From Umezawaea tangerina (GTDB taxonomy: Bacteria > Actinomycetota > Actinomycetes > Mycobacteriales > Pseudonocardiaceae), in the NCBI RefSeq assembly GCF_003002815.1, contig NZ_PVTF01000026.1:1-64000 (forward strand): a DNA stretch of 64,000 nucleotides. The letters are read 5' to 3'. The position numbers were made by a program, and so were the translations under genes. Each line of letters starts with the position of its first letter. Position 1 is the stretch's first letter. Shown here piece by piece: positions 37,366 to 44,882 of the stretch. The notes under the pieces were generated by a model. That model saw nothing but the letters and a program-made list of their open reading frames with translations, had not been told where the DNA came from and did not search any database.

Positions 37366-37991
37366 GCGAGCACCGCGCGGACCCTTCGGTGCTCCGAAGT
37401 GCTGGGCTCCAGCCCGAGCTTCGCGAAGATGTTGCCGACGTGCTTCTCGACCGCGCCGTCGGACACCACGAGCGAGGCGGCGATGGCCGCGTTCGACAGG
37501 CCCTCCGCCATCAGGCCGAGCACCTCGCGCTCGCGGGCGGTCAGCGAGTCGACCGGGTTGCGCTTGCTGCGCGCCATCAGCTGGGTGATGACCTCGTGGT
37601 CGATGCTCGTGCCGCCGTCGGCGACCCGGCGGACCGCCGAGACGAACTCGGCGACGTCGGCCACCCGCTCCTTGAGCAGGTAGCCGACGCCGCTCGCGCC
37701 ACCGGCCAGCAGTTCGACCGCGTAGCGCTCCTCCACGTACTGCGACAGCACCAGGACCGGCAGGTTCGGGATGCGCTTGCGGGCCTCGATGGCCGCGCGC
37801 AGACCCTCGTCGGTGAACGTCGGGGGCATCCGCACGTCCACCAGCGCCAGGTCCGGCCGGTGCTCCTCGATGGCCGCGAGCAGCGCCACCCCGTCGTCGA
37901 CGGCGGCGACCGTCTCGATGCCCTCGTCGGCCAGCAGGCGCTGGACCCCCACCCGCAGGAGGACCGAGTCCTCCGCGATCACCACGCGCAC
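37347..37991 (-). CDS. NarL/LuxR family response regulator
   Basis: A 214-residue two-domain regulator. The receiver domain has the phosphoacceptor Asp in LALVDVRMP and a Thr/Lys pair further on. The C-terminal LuxR-type helix-turn-helix reads LTAREREVLGLMAEGLSNAA and VEKHVGNIFAKLGL. It pairs with the overlapping histidine kinase gene (13-base overlap), so the two are made together. The signal and target genes are unknown. Confidence 0.94.
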   Translation of the reverse strand: MRVVIAEDSVLLRVGVQRLLADEGIETVAAVDDGVALLAAIEEHRPDLALVDVRMPPTFTDEGLRAAIEARKRIPNLPVLVLSQYVEERYAVELLAGGASGVGYLLKERVADVAEFVSAVRRVADGGTSIDHEVITQLMARSKRNPVDSLTAREREVLGLMAEGLSNAAIAASLVVSDGAVEKHVGNIFAKLGLEPSTSEHRRVRAVLAYLDIG

Positions 37992-39229
37992 GGCAGCTCC
38001 GTCCGGATCACTGTCGGCCCACCGACGGGGCTGACCACCACGACCACACCGTCAATGGTCGCAGCCCGGTCCGCGAGGCCCGCGAGGCCTCCACCCTTGC
38101 GCACCTCGGCGCCGCCCTTGCCGTCGTCGGTGACCTCCACGACCACCGAGTGGTCGGTGCGGAACACCTTCACCCCGGCGCGGGTCGCCCCCGCGTGCTT
38201 GGCGATGTTCGTCAGCGTCTCGGCCACGGTGAAGTAGGCGGCGCTCTCCACGGCCGTCGGCGGCCGCGGCTCCACGTCCACGCTCAGGTCGACCGGGATC
38301 GGGCACTTCGAGATCAGCGACGACAGCGCCGGGTCGAGCCCGCGGTCGCCCAGCACCGACGGGTAGATGCCGCGGGCCAGGTCGCGCAGCTCGGAGATGG
38401 CCAGCTTCGCGTCGACGTGCGCCTCGGCGATCAGCTCGCGGGCGGCGTCCGGGTCGGAGTCCATCTTCGTCTTCGCGCGGCCCAGCGTCATCGCCACCGA
38501 GACCAGCCGCTGCTGCGCGCCGTCGTGCAGGTCCCGTTCGATCCGCCGCCGCTCAGCCTCGGCCGAGTCCACGCCGCGCGCCCGGCTCGCCTGGAGCCGC
38601 TTCGTCTCGGCGGACAGCAGGGCCGTGCGGGACGGGCCGAGGACGGTGCGGGCCAGCGACGCGTGCATCCTGCCGAGACCGCGGACCATCGGCACCGTGA
38701 GCAGGCCGAGCAGCAGGCCGACCACCGTCACCGGGACGGCGTGGGCGAACGAGTCGATGGCCCACTCGTTCCCACCGGGCAGCTCGATGACCAGGTAGCC
38801 GTTCGCCCACTGGTAGACCAGCGGGTACGCGATCAGGGTCAGCGCCACCGGCCAGAACGTGACCACCAGGACGAACTCGACGATGCTCAGCGGGAACATC
38901 AGCATCCAGTAGCCGAGGTCGCGCCACCCGGCCGGATCGGTGATCACGGCCTTCGTCCTGGCCAGCAGCCCGCCCTCCGGCAGCGGCCGGTAGGGCGACG
39001 CCACGTAGCTGTCCAGCATCGTGTGCACCCACCTGCGCTCCAACGTGGACGCGCCGCGGGCCACCAGCAGCGTCGCGGCCAGCAGCGGGACCCCCACCCA
39101 GATGACCGCCAACCCGACGCTGGTCGCGAACATCGACACGAGCACCACGAACCACAGGGTGCTGATGAAGAAGTTGACCAGCAGGAAAGCGCTGGCCTTG
39201 GCGATCTTCGGAAGTGGTCGCGTCGTCAT
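37979..39229 (-). CDS. sensor histidine kinase (NarL-type partner)
   Basis: A 416-residue membrane kinase. The N-terminal half has about four helices forming a putative sensor domain (FFISTLWFVVLVSMF and later pairs). The HisKA_3 phosphoacceptor motif is RRIERDLHDGAQQRL. The HATPase region contains YFTVAETLTNIAKHA and EVTDDGKGG. It would phosphorylate the response regulator encoded just downstream. There is little extracytoplasmic sequence, so it probably senses an envelope or membrane signal. Confidence 0.92.
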   Translation of the reverse strand: MTTRPLPKIAKASAFLLVNFFISTLWFVVLVSMFATSVGLAVIWVGVPLLAATLLVARGASTLERRWVHTMLDSYVASPYRPLPEGGLLARTKAVITDPAGWRDLGYWMLMFPLSIVEFVLVVTFWPVALTLIAYPLVYQWANGYLVIELPGGNEWAIDSFAHAVPVTVVGLLLGLLTVPMVRGLGRMHASLARTVLGPSRTALLSAETKRLQASRARGVDSAEAERRRIERDLHDGAQQRLVSVAMTLGRAKTKMDSDPDAARELIAEAHVDAKLAISELRDLARGIYPSVLGDRGLDPALSSLISKCPIPVDLSVDVEPRPPTAVESAAYFTVAETLTNIAKHAGATRAGVKVFRTDHSVVVEVTDDGKGGAEVRKGGGLAGLADRAATIDGVVVVVSPVGGPTVIRTELPCAW

Positions 39230-39401
39230 GTCCCCGCCTAGTCCGCTCGGTGTGCCAGACCAGCATCACCGGATCGTGGCCGGACGACCATCAGGTCAGC
39301 CAGCGTGCCTGGGGTGGGGCCAGCCCTACCAAAGCCTATTGGGATGAACCGGTGCGGCGGGGGCGTTATGCTGTACGAGGCAAGACCCAGCAACACCTGA
39401 C

Positions 39402-39775
39402 GGGGGTGAACGGTTTCGACTTTGTTCGTTGATTCAGGGGAAGCGTGCCGGTGCAGGCGAGAGACCACCGCAAGCGTCATCGCAAACCTATAAGCGCCAA
39501 GTCTAACGACCAGCGCGCGTTCGCCCTCGCCGCCTGAGGCTAGGGAAGACGCTGTCGGCCCGGAAGCGCCTCCGTTCCGGATCCCGGCATCAGCAAGGAG
39601 GCTCACCTCCGGTTCCGGGCACGGGAACCGGTTGGGAATCCCACAGTGTCTGGGCCTGTCAGACCGAACTTGTCGACGTGATCGGTCGGGCCGAGTAGAG
39701 ACGTAGTCGACTGCGCACGGAGAAGCCCTGATGAGCCGGCAGAGGACCCGGGTTCGATTCCCGGCACCTCCACCA
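39402..39775 (+). ncRNA. ssrA: transfer-messenger RNA
   Basis: The 5' end GGGGGTGAACGGTTTCGAC and 3' end GGTTCGATTCCCGGCACCTCCACCA-like domain form the tRNA-like part, with CCA encoded (39773-39775). The coding part starts at the GCC resume codon at 39496 and encodes AKSNDQRAFALAA before TGA (39535-39537), ending in the typical degradation signal. A likely -10, TATGCT, is at 39367-39372. It works with SmpB from the nearby operon. Confidence 0.96.
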
Positions 39776-39783
39776 GATGGCCG

Positions 39784-39817
39784 GAGCCCCGCCCACGGAA
39801 GTCGTGGGCGGGGCTCT
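39784..39817. terminator. tmRNA terminator
   Basis: A perfect 14-bp stem (GAGCCCCGCCCACG with its complement, 5-base loop) is followed by TTCCT. It also faces the end of the convergent exporter gene. Confidence 0.85.
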
Positions 39818-39831
39818 TCCTCATCCGGGGC

Positions 39832-41082
39832 CTAGTGCGGGGCGACCTCGACCGCGGCTTCCGGGATGGTGTCGGTGTCCTTGGTGATGCCCTTGTCGCC
39901 CCTGGTCAGGACGGTGAACGCCAGGGTGGCGGCGACGGTGAGGCCGAACATGACGGTCGCCATCGGGATGACGCTGGAGGTGCCCGCGGCGCCGACGACC
40001 GGCGCGACCAGGCCGCCCGCGAGGAACTGGAGCACGCCGAGCAGGGCCGAGGCGCTGCCCGCCGACTCCGGGTGGCGGTTCATGGCCAGCGTGGCGGCGT
40101 TGGGGAGCAGGACGCCGACGCTGGTGGTGAGCAGGAACAGCGGCGGCAGGAACGCGAGCAGGTTGCCGCCCAGCAGGCCCGCCGTGAGCAGGCCGAGGCC
40201 GCCCGCGGTGGCCATGACCAGGCCCGCGGTCAGCAGGACCCTGGGGGTGATGCGACCGGTCAGCCAGGTGTTGAGGGAACCCGCGAGCAGGATGCCGAAC
40301 GAGTTGAGGCCGAACACCAGGCTGAACTGCTGGGGCGTGAGGCCGAAGACGTTCTGCAGCACGAACGAGGCGCCGGAGACGTAGGCGAACAGGGAGCCCA
40401 GGGCGAAGGACGCCGCGAGGGCGTAGCCGACGAAGAAGCGGTCGGAGAGCAGGCCGCCGAAGGTGCGGAGGGTGCCCTTCAGGTTGGCGGGAGCCCGTTT
40501 CTCCTCGGGGTGGGTCTCGGGCAGGGCCATGGCGAGGACGACCAGCAGGACGGTGCCGATCAGGGCCAGCACCAGGAACGTGCCGCGCCAGGACGTGAGC
40601 CGCAGGACCTGGCCGCCCAGCACCGGCGCGATGACCGGGCCCAGGCCGTTGACCAGCATGAGCATGCTCATGAACTTGGCCATCGCCATGCCGGAGAACA
40701 TGTCCCGCGCCACCGCCGTGGCGACGACGAAGCCCGCGGCCACGCCGAACGCCTGGGCGAGGCGGATGCCGGCCAGTGCGAGGGCGGTGGGGGCGATGGC
40801 GGCCATCAGGGAGAACAGCACGTAGGCGCTCAGGCCGATGAGCAGCGGCTTGCGCCTGCCCACCGCGTCGGAGATCGGGCCCACCACCAGCTGGCCGAGG
40901 GCCAGTCCGATGATGAACGTGGTGAGCGACAGCTGGATCTGCGGCGCTGTCGTGCCGAGCTCCCGCGCCATCGAGGGGAATGCGGGGAGGTACATGTCGA
41001 CCGAGAGCGGGCCCAGGGTGCAGAGGGCGCCCAGCAAGCCGACGAGCTTCAGCCTGCTCGGTCCGAGGGTGGCCGTGGTCAT
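39832..41082 (-). CDS. Bcr/CflA family MFS drug efflux transporter
   Basis: A 416-residue, 12-helix major facilitator. The start LGALCTLGPLSVDMYLPAFPSMARELG is the Bcr/CflA signature, and GPISDAVGRRKPLLIGL is the MFS motif A loop. Such pumps export bicyclomycin, chloramphenicol or sulfonamides in other bacteria, but the substrate here is unknown. It lies after the P450 cassette on the same strand, with a 95-base gap containing a GTGCGGTG/CACCGCAC stem, so it may or may not belong to that transcription unit. Confidence 0.9.
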   Translation of the reverse strand: MTTATLGPSRLKLVGLLGALCTLGPLSVDMYLPAFPSMARELGTTAPQIQLSLTTFIIGLALGQLVVGPISDAVGRRKPLLIGLSAYVLFSLMAAIAPTALALAGIRLAQAFGVAAGFVVATAVARDMFSGMAMAKFMSMLMLVNGLGPVIAPVLGGQVLRLTSWRGTFLVLALIGTVLLVVLAMALPETHPEEKRAPANLKGTLRTFGGLLSDRFFVGYALAASFALGSLFAYVSGASFVLQNVFGLTPQQFSLVFGLNSFGILLAGSLNTWLTGRITPRVLLTAGLVMATAGGLGLLTAGLLGGNLLAFLPPLFLLTTSVGVLLPNAATLAMNRHPESAGSASALLGVLQFLAGGLVAPVVGAAGTSSVIPMATVMFGLTVAATLAFTVLTRGDKGITKDTDTIPEAAVEVAPH

Positions 41083-41177
41083 GGTGGAGTGGCTCTCCTG
41101 TTCGTGAACCGGGGGTTTCGCGTCGGGAGAGACCCGTGCGGTGCCGCTGGTGGGATCAACGCCACCGCACGGGGTGT

Positions 41178-42338
41178 TTAGTCCTCCAGCAGCAGGGCTC
41201 GTGCGGCCCGCAGCTCACGCGGCATGTTCCAGCCGAGGACGCCGACGAGCGCGCCCTCGTGGTGGTAGTGCGCGACGAGCTTGCGGTCCGCCGGGTCGCC
41301 CTGCGCCACGGTCATCTTCGCGTCGGGCGGGAACATCCCGTACGCCTGGATGCGCGCGTCGAACTGGTCGGTCCAGAAGTACGGGACCGGGGTGAACGGC
41401 TTCGGCTCGCCGAGGATGTTCTTGGCCACGGCCATCGCCTGCTCGGTGGCGTTCATCCGGTGCTCGACCCGCATCCGGACGCCGAACCTGCGGTGGTGCC
41501 AGCGGGCGACGTCGCCCGCCGCGTACACGCCGGGCACGGCCTCGCACATGTCGTCGCACAGCACGCCGTCGTCCAGCGGGATGCCGCTGCCCACCAGCCA
41601 GTCGGTGGCCGGGACGGACCCGATGGCCACCAGCACGACGTCCGCGGCCAGCACCGAGCCGTCGGCCAGCTCCACGCCGGTGACCGCGCCCTCGCCCAGC
41701 AGCCGGGCCACGCCGACCCCGGTGCGGACGTCGACGCCGTTGTCGCGGTGCAGGTCGCCGATCCAGCCGCCCAGCTCGTCGCCGAACTGGCGGGACATCG
41801 GGACCGGCGCCATGTCCACCAGCGCCACGTCCTTGCCGAGCGTGCGCGCGGCCGCGGCGGCCTCGGAGCCCAGGAAGCCCGCGCCCACGACGACCACCGA
41901 CGTCGCCCGCGCCAGACCGGCCTGCAACGCGAGCGCGTCGTCGAGCGTGCGCATGACGTGCACGCCCGCCAGCTCGTGCCCGGCGCGCAGCTCGGCCGGG
42001 CGGACACCGGTCGCGATGACCAGTCGGTCGTAGGGCACCCGGTCGCCGGTGGACAGCGCCACCGTGCGCGCGCCCGTGTCGACGCCGGTGGCGGCCACGC
42101 CGAGGCGCAGCCCGATCTCCAGCCGCTGGTAGGTGGCGTCGTCGCGGAACGACGTCCGCTCCGGCTCCCACGTGCCCAGCAGCACCTGCTTGGACAGCGG
42201 CGGCCGGTCGTAGGGCAGGTGCAGCTCGTCGCCGATCAGCGTCACGAGACCGTCGAAGCCCTCGCGGCGCAGCGTCTCCGCGGTGGTGAGCCCCGCCGCC
42301 GAGGCCCCCACCACGACGACCCGGTTGATGTCCGACAT
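41178..42338 (-). CDS. ferredoxin reductase, FAD/NAD(P)-dependent
   Basis: A 386-residue pyridine-nucleotide-disulfide oxidoreductase of the class I P450 reductase type. The FAD site is VVVVGASAAGLTTAETLR (near residue 7), the NAD(P) site VVVVGAGFLGSEAAAAAR, and the second FAD site VYAAGDVARW. A C-terminal reductase domain follows. It would pass electrons from NAD(P)H to the ferredoxin encoded directly upstream. The start codon shares one base with the ferredoxin stop. The open frame further upstream is not used. Confidence 0.93.
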   Translation of the reverse strand: MSDINRVVVVGASAAGLTTAETLRREGFDGLVTLIGDELHLPYDRPPLSKQVLLGTWEPERTSFRDDATYQRLEIGLRLGVAATGVDTGARTVALSTGDRVPYDRLVIATGVRPAELRAGHELAGVHVMRTLDDALALQAGLARATSVVVVGAGFLGSEAAAAARTLGKDVALVDMAPVPMSRQFGDELGGWIGDLHRDNGVDVRTGVGVARLLGEGAVTGVELADGSVLAADVVLVAIGSVPATDWLVGSGIPLDDGVLCDDMCEAVPGVYAAGDVARWHHRRFGVRMRVEHRMNATEQAMAVAKNILGEPKPFTPVPYFWTDQFDARIQAYGMFPPDAKMTVAQGDPADRKLVAHYHHEGALVGVLGWNMPRELRAARALLLED

Positions 42339-42532
42339 CACTCGGCCAGGTGGATCACGAGGGCGGGGCAGAGCAGGGCGGCCTCGCGCGTCGCCTCGTG
42401 GAGGTGTTCGCCGGGCTCCTTGTCGAGCAGCACCACGATCCCGTCCTCGTCGCGCTGGTCGAAGACGTCCGGTGCGGCGAGGACGCATTGGCCCGCGCCC
42501 ACGCAGCCGTCCTCGTCGATGCTCACGCGCAT
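42338..42532 (-). CDS. [3Fe-4S]-type ferredoxin
   Basis: A 64-residue ferredoxin of the kind that feeds actinobacterial P450s. The cluster ligands lie in DGCVGAGQC and LLCPALVIHL. The middle Cys of a 4Fe type is replaced (CVGAGQC), so a [3Fe-4S] cluster is expected. It sits between the P450 and the reductase genes and completes the electron chain. Confidence 0.95.
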   Translation of the reverse strand: MRVSIDEDGCVGAGQCVLAAPDVFDQRDEDGIVVLLDKEPGEHLHEATREAALLCPALVIHLAE

Positions 42533-42563
42533 GGGGGTGTTCTCCTTGTGGGTGTTGGGTGGG

Positions 42564-43793
42564 TCAGGTCCGCGCGTCCCAGGCGACGGGGAGCGAGCGC
42601 ACCCCGTACACGAGGGTGTTGTCCTTGAACTTGAGGTCCTCGAACGGCACCGCGAGGCGCAGCGTCGGGATGCGGGTGAACAGCGTGCTGAACACCTGCT
42701 GCAGCTCGACGCGGGCCAGCTGCTGGCCGAGGCACTGGTGGGCGCCGTAGCCGAACGCCAGGTGCGCGGACGCCTTGCGCTTGAGGTCGAGCGAGTCGGC
42801 GTCGGGGAACACCGACGTGTCCCGGTTGCCCGACGCCAGCGACGTGACCAGCCACTCGCCCGCGCGCAGGGTCTCGTCGCCGAGCGGGATGTCCTCGGTG
42901 ATCGCGCGGAACAGGCCGAACTGCACGACCGACAGGTAGCGCAGCATCTCCTCGACCGCCGACGGCACCAGGTCCGGGTTCGCGCGCAGCTCTTCGAGCT
43001 GGTCGGGGTTGCGCAGCAGCGCCACGGTGCTCAGCGCGATCATGTTCGCCGTCGTCTCATGCCCGGCGACCAGCAGCGACAGCGCGAGGACGACCAGCTC
43101 CTGCACGCTCAGCGGCTGCCCGGACTCGTTGGCGCGGGTGATGAGCCGCGAGATCAGGTCGTCGGTCGGCGCCTGCATCTTCGACACGACCAGCTGCGCC
43201 ACGAACTGTTGGATCTCGCCGTTCGCCTGCGCCGAGACCTCCGGCGCCACGTCGACCGAGGTCAGGATCGCGCTCTGCCGCTGGAACTGGTCGCGGTCCT
43301 CGTAGGCGACGCCGAGCAGCTCGCAGATCACCAGCGAGGGGATGGGCAGCGCGAAGTCGCGGACCAGGTCGGCCGGTTCGTCGCTCGCCAGCATCGCGTC
43401 GATGTGGTCGTCGATCAGCTGCTGGATGTAGGGCCGCAGCGCCTGGATGCGCTTGACGGTGAACTCCGAGGTCAGCAGGCGGCGCAGCCGCGAGTGCGCC
43501 TCGCCGTCGCTCTGGATGATCGACCCCGGCGTGCCCGCCTGGGTCAGGTCGACCTCGCTGTTGGCGTGCCCCATCACCGGCACGGCCGAGCTCAGGCCGG
43601 GGCTCGACAGCACCGTCCGCACGTCGTCGTACCGCGTCACCAACCACGCGTCGATGCCCGCGGGGCACTCGACCCGCGCGATCGGGTCCTTCTCGCGGAG
43701 CTCGGTGTACCCGACGGCCGGGTCGAAGGGACACCCCTCCGCCCGCGTCGTCGGGAACGATCCGCTCGTGGGCTTGCTCGGAGCCTCGGTCAT
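42564..43793 (-). CDS. cytochrome P450
   Basis: A 409-residue bacterial P450. The I-helix oxygen motif is AGHETTANM, the ExxR is EEMLR, and the heme loop is FGYGAHQCLGQQLARVE, with the Cys thiolate in place. It resembles the CYP105/CYP107-type soluble monooxygenases that act on xenobiotics or natural products. It heads the ferredoxin and reductase genes and diverges from the TetR gene across two palindromic sites, so TetR-type repression relieved by a substrate is likely. The substrate is not known. Confidence 0.95.
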   Translation of the reverse strand: MTEAPSKPTSGSFPTTRAEGCPFDPAVGYTELREKDPIARVECPAGIDAWLVTRYDDVRTVLSSPGLSSAVPVMGHANSEVDLTQAGTPGSIIQSDGEAHSRLRRLLTSEFTVKRIQALRPYIQQLIDDHIDAMLASDEPADLVRDFALPIPSLVICELLGVAYEDRDQFQRQSAILTSVDVAPEVSAQANGEIQQFVAQLVVSKMQAPTDDLISRLITRANESGQPLSVQELVVLALSLLVAGHETTANMIALSTVALLRNPDQLEELRANPDLVPSAVEEMLRYLSVVQFGLFRAITEDIPLGDETLRAGEWLVTSLASGNRDTSVFPDADSLDLKRKASAHLAFGYGAHQCLGQQLARVELQQVFSTLFTRIPTLRLAVPFEDLKFKDNTLVYGVRSLPVAWDART

Positions 43794-43819
43794 GGGTACC
43801 CCTCGTGGTGGGAAAAAAT

Positions 43820-43855
43820 GTGGCAGTCACTGCCACGACCTCTACACTGCCAGTG
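43820..43855. promoter_or_regulatory. TetR operator pair between P450 and TetR genes
   Basis: GTGGCAGT-C-ACTGCCAC (43820-43836) is a perfect palindrome. A second one, CACTG-C-CAGTG, lies at 43845-43855. Both contain CACTGCCA, repeated 17 bases apart. They lie in the divergent promoter region, as expected for binding by two TetR dimers. Confidence 0.75.
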
Positions 43856-43951
43856 ATGGCGACATCACGGCAAGTGGCCCACGTCATCACCGGAAAGCGC
43901 CAGGTAGCGGTGCTAGCCTCGCTGCCCGCGCCCGTTCCCGAGGAGGTGACG

Positions 43952-44545
43952 ATGGGGCTCCGCGAGCTCAAGATGGCCAGGACCAGACGTCTGATCTCCG
44001 ACAAGGCGTTCGAGCTGTTCGCCTGCAACGGCTACCACCGCACCACCATCGAGCAGATCGCCGCCGCCGCCGAGGTCGGCCCCCGCACCCTCTACCGCTA
44101 CTTCCCCACCAAGGAGACGCTGGTCATCGAGTTCGTCCAAACCAGCCTCTTCGACGCCCTCTCAGACCTCCACGCCACCCCCGCCCCACTCCCCGTCGCC
44201 CTCAACACCGTCATCGCCAACGTCCTCCGCGTCATGTCCACCGACCCCGCCCGCGTCATGGCCGTCTACGAGCTAGCCGGCACCAACGCCTCGGTCCGCG
44301 CCCAACTCGCCGACGTCCTCTGGCAATGGCGCGACAACCTCGCCCACGAGGTCGAACAACTCCTCGACCCCCCACCCTGCCGCATGACCGCCGCCCTCAC
44401 CGCCGCCTTCGCCATCAACATCATCGAAACAGTCGTCCTCGCCTGGGTCGAAAGCCGCGGCCAAGCCGACATGCACACCCTCGCCAACCACGCCATGACC
44501 CTCCTCCGCAACGGCAACATCCCCGTCCCAACCGAAGGCCAATAG
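43952..44545 (+). CDS. TetR family transcriptional regulator
   Basis: A 197-residue regulator. The N-terminal helix-turn-helix reads ARTRRLISDKAFELFACNGY, TTIEQIAAAAEVGPRTLYRYFPTKETL. A C-terminal ligand-binding domain follows. An open frame begins at 43805, but the ATG at 43952 with GAGGAGG just upstream gives the standard N-terminus. It is divergent from the P450 cassette, its likely target along with itself. The gene's 3' end leads into the second copy of the interspersed repeat. Confidence 0.92.
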   Translation: MGLRELKMARTRRLISDKAFELFACNGYHRTTIEQIAAAAEVGPRTLYRYFPTKETLVIEFVQTSLFDALSDLHATPAPLPVALNTVIANVLRVMSTDPARVMAVYELAGTNASVRAQLADVLWQWRDNLAHEVEQLLDPPPCRMTAALTAAFAINIIETVVLAWVESRGQADMHTLANHAMTLLRNGNIPVPTEGQ

Positions 44546-44564
44546 CCACCCACCGCCGCCCATC

Positions 44565-44830
44565 GATGCGAAGCGAGCACCCACCCCACCCCGTTGGGCG
44601 CAGCCCGCCAGCGCGCATCCGGCGCGGAGCGCCTGGGGCCTTGTCGGCGCCAGCCGATGCCTTGTCCGACGCGTAGCGAGGATGCTTGAGTCAGGCGGAG
44701 CCTGATGCTGGCGAAGCCAGACTTCCCCTCTGCCCCCGATCCACAGCGCCCTCCTGCCCGATCTTCGTTGTCAAGACAGCTTCATCGTCTTGACAACGAA
44801 GATCGGGCATTGAGACAATCGCGCGCCGGG
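44565..44830. repeat. interspersed intergenic repeat, copy 2
   Basis: This copy matches 13605-13860 over most of its length. It holds the same ordered palindromes (GGGC-GCA-GCCC, GGCGC-GGA-GCGCC, TCGGC-GCCA-GCCGA, TCAGGC-GGA-GCCTGA, CTGGC-GAA-GCCAG). It also has an extra insert with CGC-GTA-GCG (about 44660-44686), then the 23-bp hairpin and ATTGAGACAAT. Like copy 1 it lies between convergent gene ends. Confidence 0.85.
44755..44809. repeat. 23-bp perfect hairpin of the interspersed repeat, copy 2
   Basis: The arms at 44755-44777 and 44787-44809 are perfectly complementary around the loop AGCTTCATC. The eight loop-proximal pairs equal those of copy 1. Most outer pairs differ, yet none is mismatched. 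Confidence 0.92.
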
Positions 44831-44882
44831 GGCTGGGCTTCCCCAGGAGTGAGAGGGCCGGAGCCGGACTTCGCTCCACCCC

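Noticed and set aside
42564-43793. Natural product biosynthetic gene cluster around the P450
   Set aside because: Only redox partners, a regulator and a pump are present; there is no synthase or other scaffold-forming enzyme.
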